Positions 1 through 4,297 of a stretch of DNA of 6,942 bases are shown in pieces; the first letter of the stretch is position 1, and the number at the start of each line of letters is the position of its first letter. A program made the position numbers and the translations under genes. The stretch is from the NCBI GenBank assembly GCA_018609185.1, contig JAHCSD010000035.1:1-6942 (forward strand), read 5' to 3'. Under the pieces are notes generated by a model. That model did no database searches. It was not told where the DNA came from and was given only the letters and a program-made list of their open reading frames with translations. The DNA is from Patescibacteria group bacterium. Lineage in GTDB: Bacteria > Patescibacteriota > Minisyncoccia > JAHCSD01.

Positions 1-282
1 TGTCCAGACACTTCCGAAACCATATTGACCAGCCTGTTTATCTGTTAAATTTTTCTCTTTGGCAAAACAGAATGACCATATTTCGTCACACTGAATCCGC
101 TCACACGGCAGATTTCTAAAGACTTTATCCTGATATTTCGCACACGCCTTGCCAATTTCCGGTAACAGTTTGAGAACGGTATTAAATGCCGTATCAGTTA
201 TACGGGCTGTGGAGCGGAGCGAGTTTCCTTCAACCAAACAGGAGATGATTTGAGCGCGTCGTTTTGTATTTAGCCTATTCAT
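1..282 (-). CDS. IS1-family transposase, N-terminal part (cut by window edge)
   Basis: This is the first 94 codons of a DDE transposase of the IS1 family type, whose enzyme cuts and joins the ends of its own element. The N-terminal part holds a helix-turn-helix: the segment NRLNTKRRAQIISCLVEG opens it and NSLRSTARITDTAFNTVLKLL carries the recognition helix. It is followed by KACAKYQDKVFRNLPCERIQ and the motif QCDEIWSF, where D66 would be the first acidic catalytic residue. The reading frame is open to the first base of the window, so the remaining catalytic residues lie outside. The ATG at 282 fits the usual family start, and a strong promoter lies directly upstream with no ribosome binding site. 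I cannot tell from this piece whether the element is intact or which named IS it is. Confidence 0.88.
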   Translation of the reverse strand, partial: MNRLNTKRRAQIISCLVEGNSLRSTARITDTAFNTVLKLLPEIGKACAKYQDKVFRNLPCERIQCDEIWSFCFAKEKNLTDKQAGQYGFGSVWT

Positions 283-288
283 AGATAC

Positions 289-318
289 ATCATACTTGAG
301 CCGGTCAAGCATTGTCAA
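289..318 (-). promoter_or_regulatory. Promoter of the IS1-type transposase, leaderless layout
   Basis: On the minus strand a consensus -35 box TTGACA (318 to 313) is followed by an 18-base spacer and a -10 box TATGAT (294 to 289). Only six bases separate the -10 from the ATG at 282, so transcription should begin at or beside the A of the start codon. There is no Shine-Dalgarno sequence in the short gap. A TATAAT box also occurs on the plus strand at 320-325 with TTGAGC at 296-301, so the spot could fire outward as well, but that is less certain. Confidence 0.65.
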
Positions 319-358
319 GTATAATCCTCAGTCAAGATGTGCTTGATTATCATGCTGA

Positions 359-404
359 GCTATGGTAGGATTTGAGCGCAACGAGGGGTTTACCATAGCG
401 TTGC
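359..404. repeat. Inverted repeats with pseudoknot geometry
   Basis: GCTATGGTA at 359-367 is perfectly complementary to TACCATAGC at 391-399 (nine pairs, 23-base loop). Inside that loop GCAACG at 378-383 is complementary to CGTTGC at 399-404, just outside the first stem. The two stems share only base 399, so they can form together as an H-type pseudoknot or compete as alternative hairpins. The element lies immediately beyond the 3' end of the tRNA and before the transposase promoter. It has no T-run, so it is not a standard intrinsic terminator. It could be a 3' processing or stability element for the tRNA transcript, or an end structure of the adjacent IS. Confidence 0.5.
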
Positions 405-405
405 A

Positions 406-493
406 TGGTTGTGGGTGACGGGAGTCGAACCCGCAAGCCTGGCTGGGCGGCGATTTTCTAGATCGCTGTGTTTACCGTTTCACCACACCCACA
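406..493 (-). tRNA. Class II tRNA, leucine-type body with AGA anticodon
   Basis: The minus strand folds into a complete cloverleaf. The acceptor is GTGGGTG (492 to 486) with CACCCAC (417 to 411), and T8 is present. The D arm is a three-pair GTG/CAC stem whose loop contains the invariant GG. The anticodon stem is GCGAT/ATCGC with loop CTAGAAA (461 to 455). The variable region is 15 bases with its own GCC/GGC stem. The T arm is GCGGG/CCCGT with loop TTCGACT. Base 73 is A, and an extra T-A pair lets the acceptor reach eight pairs, followed by A and CCA (408 to 406). The D arm, variable-arm length and A73 resemble bacterial tRNA-Leu, yet standard counting puts AGA, a serine UCU-reading anticodon, at 459 to 457. 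The amino acid is therefore uncertain: it may be a recoded, decayed or mobile-element tRNA. Confidence 0.8.
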
Positions 494-505
494 TCCTTAT
501 GTTTG

Positions 506-622
506 CACCAACAATTGCTCCGGGTGGAGGACAGGTCTAGGTCTTGGAGGATTAAGACCTGTCCCCCCTTGGTGGCGGCTGCCGGTTCAGCCGTTAGTCT
601 CTTCTCATAGCATCACCTCCAC
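506..622. ncRNA. Strongly structured RNA segment, strand uncertain
   Basis: Several perfect helices crowd this 117-base stretch. GGACAGGTCT at 529-538 pairs with AGACCTGTCC at 555-564. CGGCTG at 576-581 pairs with CAGCCG at 588-593. GTGGAGG at 524-530 can pair with CCTCCAC at 616-622, and CACCAA at 506-511 with TTGGTG at 569-574. The main hairpin also has a shifted alternative: AGGTCT occurs twice in tandem (533-544), so AGGTCTT at 539-545 can pair with AAGACCT at 554-560 instead, exposing GGAGG in the loop. Competing structures of this sort suit a regulatory leader, attenuator or processed small RNA. It lies between a protein gene and the tRNA, probably on the same minus-strand transcript. 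I do not recognise it as a known RNA family, and complementarity alone does not prove expression. Confidence 0.4.
594..620 (-). promoter_or_regulatory. Perfect Shine-Dalgarno followed by a 4-codon minigene
   Basis: GGAGGTGAT (620 to 612) matches nine bases of the usual complement of the 16S rRNA 3' end. Six bases after GGAGGT comes ATG (608), then AGA AGA GAC and TAA (596 to 594), encoding Met-Arg-Arg-Asp. The stop runs straight into the CGGCTG hairpin stem. A minigene with tandem AGA codons before competing hairpins is the layout of a translation-sensing attenuator, but that role is inference. The ribosome site also takes part in the 524-530/616-622 helix, so it could be masked. No longer frame uses this site: the nearer ATG at 613 reads only ATG CTA TGA. 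Confidence 0.35.
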
Positions 623-645
623 TCATATATCACAACCAAAAACAT

Positions 646-1110
646 CTAAGTCCCGTGTTGCTTAATCGGGAGCCTTATAATTTCATCCTGCGGAGTATCT
701 TCCTGGATATCTTCTTTTGATTGAAAGTCACTGTCTTCCATTTCGACAAGGCCAAAAATATTTGGGCCGGTTCGAGTAAAAATTTTATCATCTCGTACAT
801 ACGTGCTGAGTGCACCACTAATGACAGTTCGGTTCTTTTTGTTGTTTGCCTTGTTTATACCAGTAAGAATATCGGCAACATGGGCTGGACGACCATGTTG
901 GATGAGAAACCGTTGTGCCAAGAATGCGAAACTCCCTGGCCTTAACAACTGTTTTGCTCGGATGCCTATATCTTCTTCTTTTGGAGCTAATTTTAGTGCT
1001 TCTTGAAGCCCCGATATATACGCCTTACCCGCATTGATTTTAGCTTCAAACTCTCGATTTTCTTCCTTCTTCTTTGTGATCTTATCTTCGAGTTTTTTCC
1101 GGAAACTCAT
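646..1110 (-). CDS. Coiled-coil and winged-helix protein (HARE-HTH-like)
   Basis: This is a 154-residue soluble protein. Residues 1-50 are highly charged and helical, probably a coiled coil. Residues about 58-122 look like a winged helix: FAFLAQRFLIQHGRPAHVADILTGI, then TVISGALSTYVRDDKIF, then the wing TRTGPNIFGLV. The order 'helix, GRPxHxxDI, small-residue helix, GPNxFGL' resembles the HARE-HTH fold found in restriction-linked and transcription-linked proteins, which suggests nucleic-acid binding. The tail (123-147) is rich in Asp and Glu. The ATG at 1110 has a ribosome site, AGGGGG, seven bases upstream. Two inverted repeats lie in its promoter region, which would fit autoregulation. Downstream come the minigene and the tRNA. 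I do not know its specific function, and the family assignment is by motif only. Confidence 0.72.
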   Translation of the reverse strand: MSFRKKLEDKITKKKEENREFEAKINAGKAYISGLQEALKLAPKEEDIGIRAKQLLRPGSFAFLAQRFLIQHGRPAHVADILTGINKANNKKNRTVISGALSTYVRDDKIFTRTGPNIFGLVEMEDSDFQSKEDIQEDTPQDEIIRLPIKQHGT

Positions 1111-1147
1111 AAGAGATCCCCCTTTTCTAAACAGGAATACACTATGG

Positions 1148-1189
1148 GTAGATATATCTATATCTACAGAGTGCGTTCAACCTTTGAAC
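1148..1189 (-). promoter_or_regulatory. Promoter region with two inverted repeats (possible operators)
   Basis: GTAGATATA at 1148-1156 and TATATCTAC at 1159-1167 form a perfect nine-base inverted repeat with a two-base centre. GTTCAA at 1175-1180 and TTGAAC at 1184-1189 form a second, six-base one with a three-base centre. On the minus strand TTGAAC (1180 to 1175) can act as -35 with TATATC (1156 to 1151) as -10 and an 18-base spacer. Each repeat thus covers one promoter box, which is what operators for a dimeric repressor look like. The nearest gene is the winged-helix protein, 38 bases downstream. Confidence 0.45.
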
Positions 1190-1305
1190 AGGATAACATA
1201 TAGAAAAATGGAAAGCAAACGAGAACAACAAAGACTAATACTATGGAACGAGAGGCATAGACGAGGAATAGAAAGCGCATGAAACTAAGAATTGCATTGC
1301 TTACT

Positions 1306-1578
1306 TTAATTTTTCGACTTGTCAGTCCATCTAGCCTTAGCCGCTTTCCTTGCAATCTCTTGTCGTTCTTCGGGTGTCAGTTTCTCTGCCCTAGCCTTAC
1401 CCCCCTTTAATCCGCCCTTGCGTCCTAGCTTAGAGAAATATTGGGATAGTTGTTCTTTGGTGGGTTCTTGGGGAGGGATTGTTTCCTGGGGTTCTTCGTG
1501 TTCTTCTGTAGACCGCCTAACGATCTCAGCGGCTAATTGGTTGGGATCTTTCGGGAGTTTCTTTCTTGAGCGCCTCAT
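1306..1578 (-). CDS. Small basic protein with GRKGGxKGGKARA motif
   Basis: This is a 90-residue, highly charged, soluble protein of unknown function. It has a basic N-terminus (RRSRKKLPKD), a short helix LAAEIVRRSTEE (15-26), a Pro/Glu-rich linker (27-43), the motif LGRKGGLKGGKARAEKL (51-67), and a C-terminal helix LTPEERQEIARKAAKARW (67-84) with a conserved-looking Trp. The gene at 2632-2883 is a clear paralogue with the same order of parts. The glycine/lysine repeat recalls the KGG motif of stress-induced bacterial proteins and suggests binding of nucleic acid, but that is inference. The ATG at 1578 is chosen because a promoter ends six bases upstream and no ribosome site is present. It is transcribed away from the antitoxin, with 226 bases between them that hold only its promoter. 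Confidence 0.75.
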   Translation of the reverse strand: MRRSRKKLPKDPNQLAAEIVRRSTEEHEEPQETIPPQEPTKEQLSQYFSKLGRKGGLKGGKARAEKLTPEERQEIARKAAKARWTDKSKN

Positions 1579-1584
1579 GCATAG

Positions 1585-1614
1585 AGTATATCAATAGAAC
1601 GTTTTACTTGTCTA
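1585..1614 (-). promoter_or_regulatory. Promoter of the 1306-1578 gene, leaderless layout
   Basis: TAGACA (1614 to 1609) acts as -35, followed by an 18-base spacer and TATACT (1590 to 1585) as -10. Six bases then lead to the ATG at 1578, the same geometry as at the IS1-type transposase and at the 2632-2883 gene. There is no Shine-Dalgarno sequence before the start. Confidence 0.6.
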
Positions 1615-1804
1615 CGGGAAAATGTTAGAAAAAGCAAGATGCGTCACTACCTTCCAGTACCATCTGCTCGTCGTAAGCACTCAAGAACATCTATCCAAAT
1701 TAAGGGCAAAGAATGGTTAAGAAATTTAGGAGCATTTCTAAAAGATATTTTGTCCCCCCTTTTCGGTTCCGTTCGTTTTGTGGCATTTTTATTTACCTTC
1801 CCCT

Positions 1805-2170
1805 TCATTTAGTATTTCCATAAGTTAAGATTTTAGAAGGAACAGGTTTCGTATCGGTCTTTTTTGTAATTCGTATTTCTGGTTCTTTGGTGAAAATAGC
1901 ACCTGACTGCGATTCTACTAGTTGTGCTTTTATTCCTAAAGCAAATAAGACTTTGCCGGCTGTTTCAAAAGTACAATTCGTCGCCGCATGAACAATCCTA
2001 GTCACCATTTGTGGGCTTAGGCCAGATTCCCTTGCAAGGCTAGCTTGCGTCATATTGTTTTTCAGATGACGCAACACGATCTCAGACAAATCAAGTCTTA
2101 GGCCGATACCGTAACTATCTGGCGTATTTTCGTACTGATCAAGGAGTTGTCCTAAATCACGAACATTCAT
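1805..2170 (-). CDS. HigA-like antitoxin with helix-turn-helix
   Basis: This 121-residue protein is the second gene of a toxin-antitoxin pair. It should neutralise the upstream toxin by binding and repress the shared promoter. Residues 28-85 form a helix-turn-helix of the XRE/Cro type: DLSEIVLRHLKNNMTQASLA, then RESGLSPQMVTRIV as the turn and recognition helix, then a supporting helix ending FALGIKAQL. The C-terminal part (86-121) is charged and probably flexible. ATG at 2170 lies two bases past the toxin stop. An in-frame TTG at 2176 would add two residues and overlap the toxin stop; I prefer the ATG, though the AAGG nearby is closer to the TTG. Translational coupling is expected in either case. 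Confidence 0.85.
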   Translation of the reverse strand: MNVRDLGQLLDQYENTPDSYGIGLRLDLSEIVLRHLKNNMTQASLARESGLSPQMVTRIVHAATNCTFETAGKVLFALGIKAQLVESQSGAIFTKEPEIRITKKTDTKPVPSKILTYGNTK

Positions 2171-2172
2171 TG

Positions 2173-2574
2173 TCAATCAACCTTTTTCCAGTCCCCTCTA
2201 TCTTTTATATCAGCAACCGCGTTAATGCGGGCTATTTGTGCATTACTTAGTTTTGTGCCTCGCTTATTAAAGGCATCAATGACAATAAAGTCATGTTTGG
2301 AATCATCCTCGTAAAAACCAACCAATCTAAACAAACTTCCAAAAAGACCAAAACGATAAACACCTCTCCATTCATATTTAACAATTGGAGGAGTACCTCT
2401 CTCAGCTAAACTAAGTCCAATTTTCAAAAAATGTTTTATTTTTTTCCAGAATCGCTCTGGCTCTGGAGAATCATGGCTACCGCTAAATTTCTCTGCCTCA
2501 GCCAATGCTTTTTTAGATAACCACAAGCGAGTAATGAATTGATTTTTTTTAAACGCTTGAGTTACCTCTGTCAT
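2173..2574 (-). CDS. HigB-like toxin of the RelE/ParE fold
   Basis: This 133-residue protein sits directly before an XRE antitoxin, in the toxin-first order typical of higBA systems. The family usually cleaves mRNA on the ribosome. The sequence has the family pattern: an N-terminal helical part with WLSKKALAEAEKF (18-30), a basic helical stretch RFWKKIKHFL (41-50), then strand segments EWRGVYRFGLFG (68-79), FRLVGFYEDDSKHDFIVIDAF (82-102) and the lysine-rich NKRGTKLS (103-110). The C-terminal helix is AQIARINAVADI. It is soluble, with no membrane segment. It is longer than minimal RelE toxins but within the range of the HigB-like group whose core reads VGFYED...DFIVIDAF. The ATG at 2574 is supported by a promoter placed only four bases upstream. 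Which residues are catalytic cannot be settled by eye. Confidence 0.82.
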   Translation of the reverse strand: MTEVTQAFKKNQFITRLWLSKKALAEAEKFSGSHDSPEPERFWKKIKHFLKIGLSLAERGTPPIVKYEWRGVYRFGLFGSLFRLVGFYEDDSKHDFIVIDAFNKRGTKLSNAQIARINAVADIKDRGDWKKVD

Positions 2575-2578
2575 AGAT

Positions 2579-2611
2579 ATATTAACTTACAAGTGAACGC
2601 CTGTCAAGACA
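2579..2611 (-). promoter_or_regulatory. Promoter and possible operator of the toxin-antitoxin operon
   Basis: A consensus -35 box TTGACA (2607 to 2602), a 17-base spacer and TAATAT (2584 to 2579) form a near-ideal promoter. The -10 ends four bases before the toxin ATG, so the mRNA should be leaderless. TGTCAAGACA at 2602-2611 is a short inverted repeat over the -35 and ACTTACAAGT at 2585-2594 another in the spacer. Either is a candidate binding site for the antitoxin. Confidence 0.65.
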
Positions 2612-2631
2612 AAAGATGAAAGATAGCGGTG

Positions 2632-2883
2632 TTATTCGCTACGCTTCCATCGAGTCTGAGCAGCTTTTTGGGCAATCTCTTTCCGCCTTTCAGATGAAAG
2701 CTTCTTAGCCCTGGCAGGTCCACCCTTCTTCCCCCCTAACCTTCCAAGGGCAACAGCGGCTGGATTCTTTTTTTTAGTGGGTTCTTTTTTTGGTGTGAGT
2801 GGTTCTCCAGTTGCTTGCTCGATAATTCTATGAGCGATTAAGCTTACATCGGATGTTTTTTTCTTGCTTGTACGCTTAGGCAT
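2632..2883 (-). CDS. Small basic protein, paralogue of the 1306-1578 gene
   Basis: This is an 83-residue soluble basic protein of unknown function. The N-terminus is lysine-rich (PKRTSKKKTSDV), followed by a helix SLIAHRIIEQATGE (14-27), a lysine/proline linker, the motif VALGRLGGKKGGPARAKKL (44-62) and a C-terminal helix LSSERRKEIAQKAAQTRW (62-79). All parts match the 1306-1578 protein in order and spacing, although identity is moderate outside the motif. The two copies flank the toxin-antitoxin operon in the same orientation. Proteins of this build are familiar as short hypotheticals in many bacterial genomes. DNA or RNA binding is a guess from charge. The ATG at 2883 lies six bases past a promoter -10 with no ribosome site. 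Confidence 0.75.
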   Translation of the reverse strand: MPKRTSKKKTSDVSLIAHRIIEQATGEPLTPKKEPTKKKNPAAVALGRLGGKKGGPARAKKLSSERRKEIAQKAAQTRWKRSE

Positions 2884-2889
2884 GGTTTC

Positions 2890-2918
2890 ATTATGCCATA
2901 GCCATTATTCTTTGTCAC
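2890..2918 (-). promoter_or_regulatory. Promoter of the 2632-2883 gene, leaderless layout
   Basis: GTGACA (2918 to 2913), a 17-base spacer and CATAAT (2895 to 2890) each differ by one base from consensus. Six bases separate the -10 from the ATG at 2883, and those bases (GAAACC) hold no Shine-Dalgarno sequence. Confidence 0.55.
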
Positions 2919-2953
2919 CCCATAAAAATTCAAACTGACCCATTACCTTTATG

Positions 2954-2982
2954 TTGACTCTCTTGATTAACTCGGTTATACT
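2954..2982 (+). promoter_or_regulatory. Promoter reading toward cas2 (antisense)
   Basis: TTGACT at 2954-2959, a 17-base spacer and TATACT at 2977-2982 form a good sigma-70-type promoter on the plus strand. Nothing coding lies downstream on that strand. It would make a non-coding RNA running toward, and antisense to, cas2, or a crRNA if the CRISPR remnant is real. Confidence 0.5.
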
Positions 2983-3020
2983 ACTGCTAGTTTCATGGAC
3001 TTCGCCTCATTAGTTGTGAT

Positions 3021-3048
3021 TTGCAGATAGACCTTAGTCGGTTATACT
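3021..3048 (+). promoter_or_regulatory. Second plus-strand promoter, 66 bases after the first
   Basis: TTGCAG at 3021-3026, a 16-base spacer and TATACT at 3043-3048 give a weaker promoter with the same extended context as the one at 2954-2982. GTTATA at 3041-3046 can also pair with TATAAC at 3057-3062 over its start region. Confidence 0.35.
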
Positions 3049-3097
3049 ATCCTGCTTATAACACTTTGTTTTTGTGAGAAAAGATGCCTTTTACTGG

Positions 3098-3400
3098 TCA
3101 TAAAAACTCCAATTGGGTTGGGGCAGGTTCAATAGGTTTTTTGATTTTCCCATAAAATACTTCAATATTTTCAAATTGCTTGTCCGTGATCTTGATGATG
3201 CGAACCTCACCGTCAGGCGGCAGGCAAGATTTGACACGCGTAATATGCACATGCGCATTCTCATCGCTCGCGCTGTGTCGCATATAAACAGAATATTGCA
3301 TCATCGTAAACCCGTCTTTCATCAGATATTTTCTGAATTGGACATATTCTTTCCTGGCCCGTTTTGTATCAGTTGGCAAGTCGAAAAGGACAATTGACAT
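3098..3400 (-). CDS. cas2: Cas2, type II CRISPR adaptation protein, 5' end abutted by an IS
   Basis: Cas2 is the structural partner of Cas1 in spacer capture. This 100-residue protein has the ferredoxin-like fold pattern of type II Cas2: strand IVLFDLP with Asp7, the basic segment TKRARKEYVQFRKYLMKDGF, strand TMMQYSVYMRHSAS, the helix ENAHVHITRVKSCLP, then GEVRIIKITDKQFENIEVFYG and the C-terminal tail QLEFL typical of the II-C-like group. Length is close to family norm, so at most a few N-terminal residues are lost. The A of the start codon at 3400 coincides with the last base of the IS3 end, so the present ATG may be created or preserved by chance. The frame stays open into the IS end, and transcription would have to come from the IS. 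No cas1 or cas9 is present nearby, so it is probably non-functional alone. Confidence 0.9.
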   Translation of the reverse strand: MSIVLFDLPTDTKRARKEYVQFRKYLMKDGFTMMQYSVYMRHSASDENAHVHITRVKSCLPPDGEVRIIKITDKQFENIEVFYGKIKKPIEPAPTQLEFL

Positions 3401-3420
3401 GGTCGGGTAAAAATGGACAC
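3400..3420 (-). repeat. Right terminal inverted repeat of the IS3-type element
   Basis: Reading inward from cas2 on the plus strand, the sequence begins TGGTCGGGTAAAAATG and continues GACAC, five bases before the orfB stop. A TG...CA end and an internal GGACAC next to the end of orfB are usual for IS3-family termini. No second copy is found upstream of orfA, so the left end is missing. The exact outer border could be shifted by a base or two because no target duplication can be compared. Confidence 0.6.
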
Positions 3421-3424
3421 TTTT

Positions 3425-4297
3425 TCAAGCAGCTTTTTTAAAAAGCCATCTTGCTTCAAATGCCATTGGGCTTAAATAGCCCAGGTACGAGTGTCGCCTT
3501 TTGCTGTTATAGAACATTTCAATGTAATCGACAACATCTCTTCTTCCTTCTTCTCGGGTCTTGTAATTTGTAAAATACACCCGCTCTGTTTTCAGGCTCC
3601 CGAAGAAACTTTCGGCCACTGCATTATCCCAACAGTTTCCTTTCCGACTCATGCTGCTCATCATGTTATGGGTTTTGAGCATCTTTAGGAAACCATGGCT
3701 ACAATACTGGCTCCCTCGGTCTGAATGAAAAATCAAGCCAGCCTCTGGACGACGGCACCAGATCCCCATACGCAAGGCATCCAGAACCAATTTCTTGTTG
3801 ATCCGATGACTCATGGACCACCCCACAATTTTCCTCTGAAACAAATCCAGTACAACCGCAAGATACAACCAGCCCTCTGATGTCCATAAGTAGGTAATAT
3901 CAGAAACCCAAACCCGATCAGGTGCCGAGACTTCAAACTTGCGTGCCAGTAAATTCGGAGAAACCGGCAGCTTGTGTTTACTATCTGTCGTCACCTTGAA
4001 CTTCTTTCTCCGCCGGATAGAGACGCCAGCTAATTTCATTAGCCTACGGGCTTTGTCACGTCCGCAGGAGTGGCCCCTTGCCTTTAATTCTTCCACAATA
4101 CGGCGTGTACCATAAGTTCTTCTTGATTCTCTTGCGGCTACTTTTACGATTAAAATCAACGCCTCATGTTCTAATTGTCTGGCTGATTTTTCTCTTGAAC
4201 GCCAGGAATAATACCCACTTCGACTAACGCGCATCGCATTACATGTCAGGACGATCGGATACACCCTCTTCTCGGCATCAATAAATTGATACCTCAT
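3425..4297 (-). CDS. IS3-family transposase OrfB (DDE integrase core)
   Basis: This 290-residue protein is the catalytic half of an IS3-type transposase. Residues 1-60 hold the N-terminal helical region, and the HTH_21-type segment RTYGTRRIVEELKARG lies at 60-75. The integrase core follows: D133 in WVSDITYLW, D193 in HSDRGSQYCS, and E229 in NAVAESFFGSLK, with 35 residues between the second Asp and the Glu, which is the classic DD(35)E pattern. The C-terminal part, IEMFYNSKRRHSYLGYLSPMAFE, is also typical. Its ATG overlaps the orfA stop as ATGA. The reading frame is intact, but with orfA damaged and the left end gone the element should not move by itself. OrfB could still be made. Confidence 0.95.
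   Translation of the reverse strand: MRYQFIDAEKRVYPIVLTCNAMRVSRSGYYSWRSREKSARQLEHEALILIVKVAARESRRTYGTRRIVEELKARGHSCGRDKARRLMKLAGVSIRRRKKFKVTTDSKHKLPVSPNLLARKFEVSAPDRVWVSDITYLWTSEGWLYLAVVLDLFQRKIVGWSMSHRINKKLVLDALRMGIWCRRPEAGLIFHSDRGSQYCSHGFLKMLKTHNMMSSMSRKGNCWDNAVAESFFGSLKTERVYFTNYKTREEGRRDVVDYIEMFYNSKRRHSYLGYLSPMAFEARWLFKKAA

Larger units (their letters stand above)
2947..3048 (+). CRISPR. Possible degenerate II-C repeat-spacer-repeat remnant
   Basis: TCGGTTATACTA occurs at 2972-2983 and again at 3038-3049, exactly 66 bases apart. Type II-C arrays commonly use 36-base repeats and 30-base spacers (66 in total), and some carry a promoter -10 at the 3' end of each repeat, as in Neisseria. Taking the repeat end at TATACT, units would be 2947-2982 and 3013-3048 with a spacer at 2983-3012. 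The second unit starts GTTGTG, a start common among II-C repeats. However, outside the shared 11-12 bases the two units differ at most positions, so this is at best a decayed array edge. The location next to a type II cas2 is the main reason to keep it. Confidence 0.25.

Noticed and set aside
376..404. Resemblance of GCAACG...GTTTACC to part of bacterial 4.5S SRP RNA
   Set aside because: The conserved SRP core (GGTCCGGAAGGAAGC-like) is absent, so the similarity is superficial.
529..564. The ten-pair hairpin as an intrinsic terminator
   Set aside because: It is followed by C-rich sequence on the plus strand and by no T-run on the minus strand.
1208..1282. Plus-strand 24-codon frame starting MESKREQQRL
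   Set aside because: It is very short with no Shine-Dalgarno, and only a weak -10-like TATAGA lies upstream. It cannot be told from chance.
1639..1812. Plus-strand 57-codon frame MRHYLPVPSARR... with a hydrophobic end
   Set aside because: It has no ribosome binding site or clear promoter, runs opposite to all other genes and ends inside the antitoxin. The composition at its end comes from T-rich DNA.
2972..3049. A full CRISPR array
   Set aside because: Only 11-12 bases are identical between the two units and no third unit exists at the next 66-base step, so only a low-confidence remnant is listed.
3113..3397. 94-codon plus-strand frame opposite cas2
   Set aside because: It is a shadow of the strongly supported cas2 frame with no recognisable motif or start signal.
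646..3400. A new multi-gene defence system across this stretch
   Set aside because: The parts are a standard toxin-antitoxin pair, small basic proteins, a regulator-like protein and an orphan cas2, each with separate promoters. Nothing shows they act together.
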